Shown piece by piece: positions 43,447-51,785 of a stretch of DNA of 64,000 nucleotides. The notes under the pieces are model-generated. The model searched no databases, had not been told where the DNA came from, and saw only the letters and a program-made list of their open reading frames with translations. The translations under genes were made by a program, and so were the position numbers. This stretch comes from Peptococcaceae bacterium UBA7702 (GTDB lineage: Bacteria; Bacillota; Dehalobacteriia; UBA7702): NCBI GenBank assembly GCA_002482535.1, contig DLGE01000001.1, positions 820,534 through 884,533 on the forward strand, given 5' to 3'. How positions within the stretch are numbered: the first letter of the stretch is position 1; each line of letters begins with the position of its first letter.

Positions 43447-43475
43447 AGTATATGCAAAGAAGGAAGCTCCGTCAA
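43447..43475 (-). promoter_or_regulatory. Promoter of the small-RNA candidate
   Basis: TTGACG (43470-43475) and TATACT (43447-43452) at exactly 17-base spacing on the minus strand, inside the mnmA to PRC-barrel gap. Confidence 0.75.
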
Positions 43476-43592
43476 CCGAACAGACCGTTGAGAAGTCGTA
43501 TAGCGCAAGGTGCAGTCAAAAGGACAGGCCTGCCGCGTACAAAGAGGTACTCAAAGGTCTGTCCTTTTGACTGGAACACAGCGATATGCGGC

Positions 43593-44630
43593 TTATCGAC
43601 GGTCTGAAGTAATTTCACCGCCGCCAAAGAGCTGATCATCATCCCCACCATAAAATACGGCGTACTGCCCCGGCGTCACGGATTTTAGGGGTTTTTCAAA
43701 TTTCACCTCAAAGACACCGTTTCCCCGCGGCTCTATGGCGGCGGCGGCGGGCTGGCTCTGATAGCGGATCTTCACGGCGCAGGAAAAGCCCTCCTCTCCG
43801 CTCTTCCCGATGAGATTAACATTTTTCACCAGACAGGATGTGGTAAACAGCTCTTCCTCTTCACCGATGATCACGGCGTTCTTCGCCGCGTCAAGTTTCA
43901 CCACGTATTTGGGGCTGCCAAAGGCCAAACCGATGCCGCGGCGCTGGCCCACGGTATAAAAGGGCAAACCGTTGTGATGTCCCAATACACGTCCTTCTCC
44001 GTCGAGGAAATCCCCTTGCTGAAAGCGGCTGGGGTATTGGCGTAAAAACGTCTTGTAGTCATCGTTGGGTACAAAACAGTTTTCCTGACTCTCGGCTTTT
44101 TCCGCCACCGGCAAACCGAGGTTTGCAGCAACGACCCGAATCTGCTTTTTTTCATAATCGCCGAGAGGGAAAACCAGCCGGTGGTACCAGCTTTCCGGCA
44201 GCAGGCAGAGAACATAGCTCTGATCCTTTTTGCGGTCCTTCCCCCGAAAGATTCTCCCCTCCTCCAACCGGACATAATGGCCGGTGGCGATCTTTTCGAT
44301 ACCCAAGGAATCAGCGTATGCCAAAAGTTTGGGAAACTTCATCGTCCTGTTACAATAGACACAGGGATTGGGGGTTTCACCGTGAAAATACTTGTCTGCG
44401 AAATAGCGAACGACGGTAGCGTCAAATTCCGCAGCGATGTCGTCAATTTTATGGGAGATGCCGAAATGCTTTGCGACGGCGGCGGCATCTTCCGCGATGA
44501 TCCGCCGCTTTTTTTGGTCGTCCCCGGTTAAAAAAGTATAACCGTAAACTTCATATCCCTTTTCCTGTAATAAATGAACGGCCACGGCGGAATCGACACC
44601 GCCGCTTAAAGCCAAAACAATCTTTTCCAT
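43593..44630 (-). CDS. mnmA: tRNA 2-thiouridine(34) synthase MnmA
   Basis: A 345-residue tRNA-modifying enzyme that thiolates U34. PP-loop LALSGGVDSAVAVHLL at the N-terminus, first catalytic Cys in TPNPCVYCNRTMKF, second in ESQENCFV, and YTVGQRRGIGLAFGSPKYVV. Other recognisable part: the C-terminal barrel ending VTPGQYAVFY. No cysteine desulfurase is adjacent, unlike in many relatives. The start overlaps the rarA stop (TAATGG). Confidence 0.96.
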   Translation of the reverse strand: MEKIVLALSGGVDSAVAVHLLQEKGYEVYGYTFLTGDDQKKRRIIAEDAAAVAKHFGISHKIDDIAAEFDATVVRYFADKYFHGETPNPCVYCNRTMKFPKLLAYADSLGIEKIATGHYVRLEEGRIFRGKDRKKDQSYVLCLLPESWYHRLVFPLGDYEKKQIRVVAANLGLPVAEKAESQENCFVPNDDYKTFLRQYPSRFQQGDFLDGEGRVLGHHNGLPFYTVGQRRGIGLAFGSPKYVVKLDAAKNAVIIGEEEELFTTSCLVKNVNLIGKSGEEGFSCAVKIRYQSQPAAAAIEPRGNGVFEVKFEKPLKSVTPGQYAVFYGGDDDQLFGGGEITSDRR

Positions 44631-45952
44631 TATTTTTTATCCTTTTTGAGTTTTGCCAGCTGTTCTTTGACGTCTTTTTCCGCGCCATAACCGGTGGGCC
44701 GATAATAAACAGCGTCTTTTAAGGCGTCGGGCAAATACTGCTGTTCCACATGACCGCCGGGAAAAACGTGGGGGTATTTGTAGCCGACACCGTATCCCAA
44801 ACCCTCTTTCACGGCGCTGTGGTGGGCGTCGCGGAGGTGTGGCGGCACGGTGCCGATGTCTTTGGTCTGGATATCCTGAAGGGCGCTGTCAATGGCCACC
44901 ACCGCGGCATTGCTTTTGGGGGCGCAAGCCACGTAAAGAACGGCTTCGGCTAAGGGAATCCGGGCTTCGGGCAGACCCAAGGCACGCAGAGCGCGAAAGG
45001 CGGAAACCGCCACAGTCAGGGCGTTGGCATCGGCCAAACCCACATCTTCGGCGGCACAGATCATGATCCGCCGGGCCACAAATTCCATATCCTCCCCTGC
45101 CGCGATCATCCGGGCGAGGTAATGGATGGCGGCGTCAGGGTCGCTCCCCCGCATACTCTTGATGAACGCGGAGACCACGTCATAGTGATTGTCGCCGTTT
45201 TTATCGTAGCGCACCTGCTTTTTCTGGAGGGCCTCTTCGATCATGGCGGTGGTCAGGCGTATGGTTCCGTCCTCTTCGGGAACGGCCAAAGTCACGACGG
45301 TTTCCAAGGTATTCAAGGCCACCCTGGCATCGCCGTTGCACAGTTCAGCCAAGGCGTTTAAAGGCTCTTCTCCATATTCCACTGAAAAACCACCGAGGCC
45401 CCGCCCTTGATCTTCCAGGGCGGCGATCAAAATGTCTTTGATATCCTCCTTTGTCAAGGGCTGCAATGGATAAACCCGGGAACGGGACAGCAGCGCCTGG
45501 TTGACCTCAAAATAAGGATTTTCCGTGGTGGCGCCGATGAAGGTGATGATCCCCCGTTCCACGGCGGGGAGCAGCGCATCCTGCTGGCTCTTGTTAAAGC
45601 GGTGGATTTCATCGATGAATAGAATCGTCTTCCTATCATAGTAACGCAAATCGTCCTCGGCTTGGGCGACAACTTTCATAATATCCGCCTTCCCTGCGGA
45701 AATGGCGCTCATCGGCACGTAAACGGCTTTTGTCACCGTGGCGATGATTTCCGCCAGGGTGGTTTTGCCGGAACCCGGGGGGCCGAAAAAAATCAGGGAG
45801 CCGATTTTGTCTTCCTCAATGGCTTTTTTCAACAGGGAACCTTCCCCTAAGATTTCCTTCTGGCCGATGAATTCATAGAGGGTTCGCGGCCGCATCCGGG
45901 CAGCCAAAGGCATATATTTTGTGGTATCCGTTACAAATAAATTATGTTCCAT
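44630..45952 (-). CDS. rarA: Replication-associated recombination protein RarA (MgsA)
   Basis: A 440-residue AAA+ ATPase of the clamp-loader type that acts at stalled forks. N-terminal LAARMRPRTLYEFIGQKEILG, Walker A FFGPPGSGKTTLAEII (about residues 54-61), Walker B LFIDEIHRFNKSQQDALLP, sensor region FIGATTENPYFEVN, and the C-terminal MgsA domain with SDPDAAIHYLARMIAAGED and HHSAVKEGLGYGVGYKYPHVFPGG. Cotranscribed with mnmA. The SD is weak. Confidence 0.96.
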   Translation of the reverse strand: MEHNLFVTDTTKYMPLAARMRPRTLYEFIGQKEILGEGSLLKKAIEEDKIGSLIFFGPPGSGKTTLAEIIATVTKAVYVPMSAISAGKADIMKVVAQAEDDLRYYDRKTILFIDEIHRFNKSQQDALLPAVERGIITFIGATTENPYFEVNQALLSRSRVYPLQPLTKEDIKDILIAALEDQGRGLGGFSVEYGEEPLNALAELCNGDARVALNTLETVVTLAVPEEDGTIRLTTAMIEEALQKKQVRYDKNGDNHYDVVSAFIKSMRGSDPDAAIHYLARMIAAGEDMEFVARRIMICAAEDVGLADANALTVAVSAFRALRALGLPEARIPLAEAVLYVACAPKSNAAVVAIDSALQDIQTKDIGTVPPHLRDAHHSAVKEGLGYGVGYKYPHVFPGGHVEQQYLPDALKDAVYYRPTGYGAEKDVKEQLAKLKKDKK

Positions 45953-45970
45953 ATTATTTTCTTTACTTTC

Positions 45971-45996
45971 AAAAAAACCGGCGTCGGCGCCGGTTT
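45971..45996 (-). terminator. Terminator at the left of repeat R5
   Basis: AAACCGGCG-CCGA-CGCCGGTTT stem (45975-45996) with a U-run on the minus strand. Ends the trx transcript just before rarA. Confidence 0.85.
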
Positions 45997-46255
45997 AAAC
46001 TGTAGATAAAATACACGTAAGCCAAATTTCTTGGCAGGATGATAGGTCGTTGAGAAACGGTATGGCGCAAAGCGCAGGCAGAAGGGCAGGCTTGCCGTGT
46101 ACAAAGAGGTGCTCGAAAGTCTGCCCTTTTACATTTTCAGGCAAATGCGCCGCATTTGCTCTGAAGTGCATTCGCTTATCCTTGAAAAGCCCTTTGATCT
46201 TTTCTAAGGTTAAGCATCACCTGGAACACAGCGATATGCGGTTTATCGGCGGCTT
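45997..46255. repeat. Intergenic modular repeat, copy R5 (most complete)
   Basis: Fills the 301-base trx-rarA gap. In order: opening module (TGTAGATAAAATACACGTAAG); AAGGGCAG/CTGCCCTT stem with the family core at 46094-46116; a GCAAATGCG/CGCATTTGC hairpin; CTTATCCTTGAAAAG/CTTTTCTAAGGTTAAG-like hairpin; then the tail GGAACACAGCGATATGCGGT and CGGCGGCTTA. It serves as reference for the others. Confidence 0.88.
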
Positions 46256-46574
46256 AAATCATCTCTTCAATCTTGGCCAACAAGGCGTCCCGATTCAGAT
46301 AACCGACAATCCGACCGGCTTCCTCGCCGTTTTTCATCAGGATCACGGTGGGAATGTTCAAAACATGGCAATTCTTGGCGATATCGCCGCAATCATCGAC
46401 ATTGATTTTCCCCACGGCGATTTTTCCGTCGTAAGCCTCGGCGATTTCGTCGAGGATCGGCGACATCATCTTACACGGCCCGCACCAGGCGGCCCAAAAC
46501 TCCACCAGGGTATGGGGAGCGCCGGCAATAAAAGAAGCATAAGTTTTCTCATCCAAAGTAGTTACACTCGCCAT
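46254..46574 (-). CDS. trxA: Thioredoxin
   Basis: A 106-residue cytoplasmic disulfide reductase. The active site WCGPCK is near residue 31 in VEFWAAWCGPCKMMSPILDEI, the cis-Pro in NIPTVILMKNGEE, and the fold ends with IEEMI. AAGGAGG precedes two adjacent ATG codons (46577 and 46574); the second has the better spacing. The frame is open further upstream but carries no SD. 52 bases after tcdA. Confidence 0.96.
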   Translation of the reverse strand: MASVTTLDEKTYASFIAGAPHTLVEFWAAWCGPCKMMSPILDEIAEAYDGKIAVGKINVDDCGDIAKNCHVLNIPTVILMKNGEEAGRIVGYLNRDALLAKIEEMI

Positions 46575-46626
46575 CATATTCCTCCTTATTATCCTCGTTG
46601 AGCTCATTGATTTTCTGCTCTTGTTT

Positions 46627-47355
46627 TTATTTGATTTCCTGTTCTTTGCCTTTATGTTGCACGAAATCATTGATGATATGAGAGGCCATTAGGATACCGG
46701 CTGCCGGCGGCACCAGACAGGAACTGGCGGGGACCGGTTTTCCGTCCTCATAAAGACCGCTTTTTACCGGGATCTCCGGGGAGTAAACCACGGTAACACC
46801 TTTTTCCACCCCTTGTTCCCGCAATTTTTTGCGTACCGCCCGGCTCAGAGGGCAAACCGAGGTCTTACTGATATCGGTTACGGTGAGCAACTGGGGCTGG
46901 AGTTTGTTCCCGGTGCCCATGGCGGAAATCGAGGGGATTCCCTGCTCCCGACAATGCATGATGATGGCGATTTTCGCCGCCACATCGTCGATGGCGTCGC
47001 AGACGTAATCGGGTCGGGGCATAAAAAAGGAGGACACCTCCGCCGCCGTCACCCGCTTTGCAAAAACGCGAACGTCGCATTGGGGGTTGATATCGGCGAT
47101 GCGCTCTTTCATCAAATCAACTTTCTTCTGGCCTATTGTCGAGGTCAGGGCATGAATCTGCCGGTTGATATTATGGATGGCAACGGTATCGAAATCCACC
47201 AAAGTCAATTTGCCCACGCCGCAGCGGGCGAGGGCTTCTGTGAGATAGGAACCGACGCCGCCGATTCCGAAAATCAAAATATGGCTTTTATAAAGGGTTT
47301 CAAAGGTTTCCTCGCCAATCAGGGCGGAAAACCGCATAAAACGATCGGTTTTCAT
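46627..47355 (-). CDS. tcdA: tRNA threonylcarbamoyladenosine dehydratase
   Basis: A 242-residue E1-like/ThiF family enzyme converting t6A37 to its cyclic form. The ATP-binding Rossmann motif is ILIFGIGGVGSYLTEALARCGVGKLTLVDFD; NINRQIHALTSTIGQ and YVCDAIDDVAAK follow, and a C-terminal segment with VPPAAGILMASHII. The gene starts four bases after the 6S RNA end; the SD is weak (GGGGAT inside the 6S closing stem), so expression may depend on 6S read-through. Ortholog of YrvM, which has the same place in B. subtilis. Confidence 0.94.
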   Translation of the reverse strand: MKTDRFMRFSALIGEETFETLYKSHILIFGIGGVGSYLTEALARCGVGKLTLVDFDTVAIHNINRQIHALTSTIGQKKVDLMKERIADINPQCDVRVFAKRVTAAEVSSFFMPRPDYVCDAIDDVAAKIAIIMHCREQGIPSISAMGTGNKLQPQLLTVTDISKTSVCPLSRAVRKKLREQGVEKGVTVVYSPEIPVKSGLYEDGKPVPASSCLVPPAAGILMASHIINDFVQHKGKEQEIK

Positions 47356-47358
47356 TGC

Positions 47359-47540
47359 AAAAAGATCCCCGCTATTGCCGTGCCGCCGGGTTTTGTACCT
47401 GTCCTTGACAGGTGGGTATTTTCCTTTCCGTTTTCCAGATCCCCGATAAATCGGGGCGCGAGGGCCGCGGAAAGAGAGAAATTCCCTTAAAAAATGTGTT
47501 GGTTCAAAACTAAGGCTGTCACGAACAATGCAGGGATTTT
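47359..47540 (-). ncRNA. ssrS: 6S RNA
   Basis: On the minus strand, ATCCCTGCATTGTTCGTG near 47535 pairs with CACGGCAATAGCGGGGAT near the 3' end, forming a long closing stem, and a U-run follows at 47363-47359. The interior (GAACCAACACAT, a GCCCCGATTTATCGGGG hairpin, ACCTGTCAAGGACAGGT) can form the rod with a central bubble that RNA polymerase recognises. B. subtilis 6S-1 (bsrA) lies between aspS and yrvM, the same position, and the gap is otherwise empty. About 180 nt. Ends are approximate. Confidence 0.85.
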
Positions 47541-47545
47541 TCTAT

Positions 47546-47574
47546 AGTATACACCATGCCCAACGGTTTTTCAA
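47546..47574 (-). promoter_or_regulatory. 6S RNA promoter
   Basis: TTGAAA (47569-47574) and TATACT (47546-47551) with 17-base spacing, minus strand, about 6 bases before the predicted 6S 5' end. Confidence 0.8.
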
Positions 47575-47633
47575 TGCCATTCATCAACTTTATTTTGGAA
47601 ATATTCGACACCGATTGCGGCGCCGTCTTTCTT

Positions 47634-49400
47634 CTATTCTTCGGTGAGCCTCACTTCGATGCCGAGTTCACGCAGTTGCTTCGGGGCAACCGCTCCGGGA
47701 GCGTCGGATACGAGACAGGTGGCGCTTTGGGTTTTGGGGAAAGCGATCACGTCCCTGATCGAAGCGCATTTCCGCATCAGCATCACCATGCGGTCAACAC
47801 CAAAAGCCAAGCCGCCGTGGGGTGGCGCGCCGTATTCAAAAGCCCGCAGGAACCAGCCGAATTTGCTTTCCACTTCTTCCGCGCTGAGCTTTAAAAGTTC
47901 GAATACTTTGGCCTGGGTCGCACCGTCGTGAATACGGAGACTACCGCCGCCGATTTCCACGCCGTTTAAAATCATATCATAAGCATCGGCCCGAACTTTT
48001 TCCGGCGCTTCCGCCAAAAGCGGCAGGTCCGCCATTTTCGGGCTGGTAAAGGGATGATGTTTGGCAACATAGCGCTGCTCTTCCTCGCTATATTCAAACA
48101 TCGGGAAATCCACCACCCAGAGGAAGGATTGCTTGTCATCGTCTAAGAGCCCTTCTCTGCGGGCGATTTCCAAACGCAGATTCCCCAGTACAATGCAGGT
48201 GGTTTCCCATTGGTCGGCGATGAAGAGGAGGGCGTCGCCGACTTCACCGTCCATGGCTTTGACGATGGCCGTCAACTGCTCTTCCGTAAAGAACTTGGCG
48301 ATGGGCGATTTGACGCCGTCTTCCTCCACCTGGATCCAGGCCATACCTTTTGCGCCGTAAACGCCGGCCAATTTCACAAGGGCGTCAAAATCCCTTCTTG
48401 AATATTTGGCGCAGCCTTTGGCGTTGATGCTCTTAACACAGCCGCCTTTTTTGACCACATCGGCAAAGACTTTGAAATCGGCGTCTTTCACAAGATCGCT
48501 CAAGTCTTTGATTTCCATGGCAAAGCGCAGGTCGGGTTTGTCGGACCCGAAACGGTTCATGGCTTCGTCGTAAGGCAAGCGCAAAAACGGCGTTTCAATA
48601 TCAATATTTAAAAGATCTTTGTAGATCTTTTTCATCATTTCTTCCATCAGTCCCATAATGGTATCCTGATCGACAAAGGACATTTCAATGTCCAGCTGGG
48701 TAAATTCCGGCTGACGATCGGCTCTCAAATCTTCGTCCCGGAAGCAGCGGACAATCTGGAAATAGCGCTCCATGCCGGAGACCATCAAAAGCTGTTTAAA
48801 AAGTTGGGGCGACTGGGGCAGCGCGAAGAAATTGCCGGGATGCACCCGGGATGGCACAAGATAGTCCCTGGCTCCTTCCGGGGTGGATGCCGTCAGCATG
48901 GGGGTTTCGATTTCCCAAAAATCCTTGGCGTCGAGAAAGCCCCGCATGGCCATGGTGAGCTTATGGCGCAATTGAAAATTCTTTTGCAGTTGCGGTCTTC
49001 TGAGGTCAAGATAACGGTATTTCAAACGAATCATTTCATCGCAGTCAACGTCGTCCTCAATGAGGAACGGCGGTGTTTTGGAGGCATTCAGAATTTCCAC
49101 TTCTTCGATATAAATTTCGATTTCTCCCGTTTCCATCCCAGGATTATCCTGGCCTTCCGGGCGCAGAGAAACTTTGCCGGTGGCGGAAAGCACATATTCC
49201 GGCCGCACTTTTTCGGCAACAGGGAAATATTCTTTCGCGACTTCCGGGTCGAAGACCAGCTGTACCATACCGCTTCTGTCCCGCAAATCGATAAAAATCA
49301 CGCCGCCGTGGTCGCGCCTTCTTTGAATCCAGCCGCAGACCGAAACCGTTTCTCCGGCATTTTCCTTCCTGAACGCGGCGCAATAATGGGTTCTTTTCAT
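47634..49400 (-). CDS. aspS: Aspartate--tRNA ligase
   Basis: A 588-residue class IIb synthetase. N-terminal OB fold (VSVCGWIQRRRDHGGVIFIDLRD), motif 2 CFRDEDLRADRQPEFTQLDIEMSF, an inserted GAD domain (residues about 290-420), and motif 3 GGLAFGVDRMVMLM. Bacterial-type enzyme; whether it also charges tRNA-Asn cannot be decided here. Start overlaps the hisS stop (AAATGA). Confidence 0.98.
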   Translation of the reverse strand: MKRTHYCAAFRKENAGETVSVCGWIQRRRDHGGVIFIDLRDRSGMVQLVFDPEVAKEYFPVAEKVRPEYVLSATGKVSLRPEGQDNPGMETGEIEIYIEEVEILNASKTPPFLIEDDVDCDEMIRLKYRYLDLRRPQLQKNFQLRHKLTMAMRGFLDAKDFWEIETPMLTASTPEGARDYLVPSRVHPGNFFALPQSPQLFKQLLMVSGMERYFQIVRCFRDEDLRADRQPEFTQLDIEMSFVDQDTIMGLMEEMMKKIYKDLLNIDIETPFLRLPYDEAMNRFGSDKPDLRFAMEIKDLSDLVKDADFKVFADVVKKGGCVKSINAKGCAKYSRRDFDALVKLAGVYGAKGMAWIQVEEDGVKSPIAKFFTEEQLTAIVKAMDGEVGDALLFIADQWETTCIVLGNLRLEIARREGLLDDDKQSFLWVVDFPMFEYSEEEQRYVAKHHPFTSPKMADLPLLAEAPEKVRADAYDMILNGVEIGGGSLRIHDGATQAKVFELLKLSAEEVESKFGWFLRAFEYGAPPHGGLAFGVDRMVMLMRKCASIRDVIAFPKTQSATCLVSDAPGAVAPKQLRELGIEVRLTEE

Positions 49401-50692
49401 TTCTGAATCCTCCTGATTAACTCTTCAATCACAACATCCGCAGCCTCTGCCGCTTCTGATATTTGTTCCGTTTTGATCGTTTCCTGGCTGGAATCGGCCA
49501 TATTCTTGATGATGATCTCATTATTTTGCAGCTCGTTTTCACCGACGATCACCGCGTATTTGGCGTCGATCCGGTCGGCGGCTTTCATCTGGGCCTTAAA
49601 ACTCCTGGCCATGTAGTCCATATCGCCTTTGATGCCCCGGCGGCGCAGCTGGATCAGCCAGGAAAAGGCTTTTTCCCGGGCTTTTTCACCGAGGGCGATA
49701 AAATAGACGTCGGCGCCGTTTTCCACCGGTATTTCAATCTGATTGGCGTCGAGAGCGGCAAAGATCCGCTCCATACCCAGGGCAAAACCGACGCCTGGGG
49801 TAGCTTCACCGCCGAGATCCTCGATCAGACCGTCGTAACGGCCGCCGCCGCAGATGGCGCTTTGGGCGCCGATCTCCGTCAGGATGATCTCAAAGGCAGT
49901 TTTCGTGTAGTAATCGAGGCCCCGCACGAGTTTGGCATCGACGGCAAAGGGAATTCCCGCCGCGGTCAGATACGTTTTGACCTTTTCAAAATGGTCGCGG
50001 CATTCGTCGCAAAGACAGTCGGCGATGGTAGGGGCTTCCTTGATTAAGGCCTGGCATTTATCATTCTTGCAGTCGAAAATGCGCAGAGGATTCCGTTCAA
50101 AACGGCTTTGGCAATCGGCGCAGAGCACATCAAGATGGGGACGGAGCATCTCCTGTAGTTTCGCCTTATGTTCCCCCCGGCATACGGGACAGCCAACGCT
50201 GTTGAGGCGCACCTGCAAACCGTTGAGGCCGAGTCTTTTGTAAAATTCCATGGCCAAGGTGATGACTTCGCTGTCCAGGGCCGGATCCAGGGAGCCGAAA
50301 GCCTCGATACCGAATTGATGAAACTGGCGGAATCGCCCCTTCTGGGGCCGTTCGTAGCGGAACATGGGTCCCATATAGTAAAGCTTCACCGGCTGGGGCA
50401 AGCCGTACATCTTATGTTCAATAAAGGCCCGCGCCGTGGAAGCCGTGTTTTCCGGACGAAGGGTGATGCTGCGCTCCCCCTTGTCGGTAAAGGTGTACAT
50501 CTCCTTATTGACGATATCGGTGGTTTCGCCGACACCGCGCAAAAACAGTTCCGTGGCTTCAAAAATCGGCGTTCTGATCTCCGCAAATCCATATTGATCC
50601 GCCAAATCCCGCAGGATACCTTCCACGTAATGCCACTTTACCGTATCCGCGGGCAGAAAGTCATTGGTGCCTTTCGGCCGTGATGTTGCCAT
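49397..50692 (-). CDS. hisS: Histidine--tRNA ligase
   Basis: A 431-residue class IIa synthetase. Motif 1 region GTNDFLPADTVKW, motif 2 PMFRYERPQKGRFRQFHQFGIEAFG, histidine motif LVRGLDYYTKTAFEI, and C-terminal anticodon domain. An extra CxxC-rich insertion (VLCADCQSRFERNPLRIFDCKNDKC...CLCDEC) is typical for the family. It starts 9 bases after the MBL gene. No room for a T-box. Confidence 0.98.
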   Translation of the reverse strand: MATSRPKGTNDFLPADTVKWHYVEGILRDLADQYGFAEIRTPIFEATELFLRGVGETTDIVNKEMYTFTDKGERSITLRPENTASTARAFIEHKMYGLPQPVKLYYMGPMFRYERPQKGRFRQFHQFGIEAFGSLDPALDSEVITLAMEFYKRLGLNGLQVRLNSVGCPVCRGEHKAKLQEMLRPHLDVLCADCQSRFERNPLRIFDCKNDKCQALIKEAPTIADCLCDECRDHFEKVKTYLTAAGIPFAVDAKLVRGLDYYTKTAFEIILTEIGAQSAICGGGRYDGLIEDLGGEATPGVGFALGMERIFAALDANQIEIPVENGADVYFIALGEKAREKAFSWLIQLRRRGIKGDMDYMARSFKAQMKAADRIDAKYAVIVGENELQNNEIIIKNMADSSQETIKTEQISEAAEAADVVIEELIRRIQK

Positions 50693-50700
50693 GTTTCCTC

Positions 50701-51321
50701 CTATCGTACAAAGGGATTGCCGCTCTTCTCCTCACCGATTCGGCTCATGCCGCCGTGACCGGGGCAAACCATGGTCTCCTCCGGCAATGAAAAGAGCTTT
50801 CCCCTGATGCTGTCAATCAATTGCTGATAATTGCCGCCGGGCAGATCCGTTCTGCCAATGGAACGGTAAAACAGCGTATCGCCGCAAAAGACCGCGCCAT
50901 GACCGTAAAGGGAGATCCCCCCGGGGGTATGGCCCGGCGTATGGAGCACTTTTAAGGTACAGCTGCCGAAACAGACCTGATCACCCTCGTTCAGCAGGCC
51001 GTCGGCAGGGTCTGTGACCGTCTGTGTCCCCATCATGCAACTCATATTATATTTGGGGTCGGTAAGATAGCCTTGATCCGCCCCGTGAATGTAAACCGGT
51101 GCGCCGGTTTTTTCCTTGATCGCCCGGTTGGCGCTGATGTGATCCCAATGACCGTGGGTATTGATGATGACCCTGATCTTCAAGGCCAACTGATCCAGGG
51201 CTTTTTCGATCAGCTCCGGGCTGCCGCCGGGATCAATGACAATGCCCTCCAGGGTCTCTTGATCATAGACAAGATAACAGTTGGTGCCGATGGGCATGAC
51301 TTCGATTCGATGTATTTCCAT
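50701..51321 (-). CDS. Metallo-beta-lactamase fold hydrolase (YqgX/glyoxalase II-like)
   Basis: A 206-residue MBL-fold protein. Metal motif THGHWDHISANRAI, further ligands in HTPGHTPGGISLYG, GDTLFYRSIGRTDLPGG and PGHGGMSRIGEEKSGNPFV. Similar to hydroxyacylglutathione hydrolase-like thioesterases; the true substrate is open since glutathione is often absent in such bacteria. It sits between dtd and hisS. Confidence 0.9.
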   Translation of the reverse strand: MEIHRIEVMPIGTNCYLVYDQETLEGIVIDPGGSPELIEKALDQLALKIRVIINTHGHWDHISANRAIKEKTGAPVYIHGADQGYLTDPKYNMSCMMGTQTVTDPADGLLNEGDQVCFGSCTLKVLHTPGHTPGGISLYGHGAVFCGDTLFYRSIGRTDLPGGNYQQLIDSIRGKLFSLPEETMVCPGHGGMSRIGEEKSGNPFVR

Positions 51322-51338
51322 GATTGCCTCCGCTCTCT

Positions 51339-51785
51339 TTACCTTACTTTACTGTCCAGCATAAACGTCACCGGTCCCCAGTTCACCGAAGTGACCAGCA
51401 TGTCCCCTTGAAATACGCCGCAAGCGACGGGGATACCCTGTTGCCGCCAAAGCGCCACCAGGCGCTCATAGAACTCTTTGGCCTGCTCTGGCCTCATAGC
51501 GCCGGAAAAACCGGGACGCCGTCCGTGAGCGCAATCCCCCATTAACGTAAATTGGGAAACCGCCAACATTGCGCCGCCGATATCCTGAAGGGATAAATTC
51601 ATTTTATCGTTTTCGTCGGGAAATATCCGTAAATGAGGAATTTTCCCGGCGATAAAGGCTAAATCCGCTTCGCCGTCATCAACCCCGACGCCGATATAAA
51701 GGAGCAGTCCCGTGCCGATTTCTCCGGTGAGGCTGCCCTCCGCCGTCACTGACGCGGATTTCACTCTTTGCAGCAGAACCCTCAT
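51339..51785 (-). CDS. dtd: D-aminoacyl-tRNA deacylase
   Basis: A 148-residue DTD family enzyme that frees tRNA from D-amino acids. Motifs MRVLLQRVKSASV at the start, VSQFTLMGDCAHGRRPGFSGAM in the middle, and SVNWGPVTFMLDS at the end (the GP and T of the chiral-proofreading motif). Its start overlaps the relA stop (ATGA), a conserved relA-dtd pair. Confidence 0.96.
   Translation of the reverse strand: MRVLLQRVKSASVTAEGSLTGEIGTGLLLYIGVGVDDGEADLAFIAGKIPHLRIFPDENDKMNLSLQDIGGAMLAVSQFTLMGDCAHGRRPGFSGAMRPEQAKEFYERLVALWRQQGIPVACGVFQGDMLVTSVNWGPVTFMLDSKVR

Larger units (their letters stand above)
43284..43605. repeat. Intergenic modular repeat, copy R4
   Basis: Two separated parts: the opening module TGTAGACAAAATCCAC...GATTTTGTCG at 43284-43330, and the core-plus-tail part at about 43480-43605. 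In the latter GTCAAAAGGACAG and CTGTCCTTTTGAC form a perfect stem whose loop is the family core (43532-43554); the tail is GGAACACAGCGATATGCGGC. The small-RNA candidate lies between the two parts. The tail runs into the mnmA stop. Confidence 0.85.
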
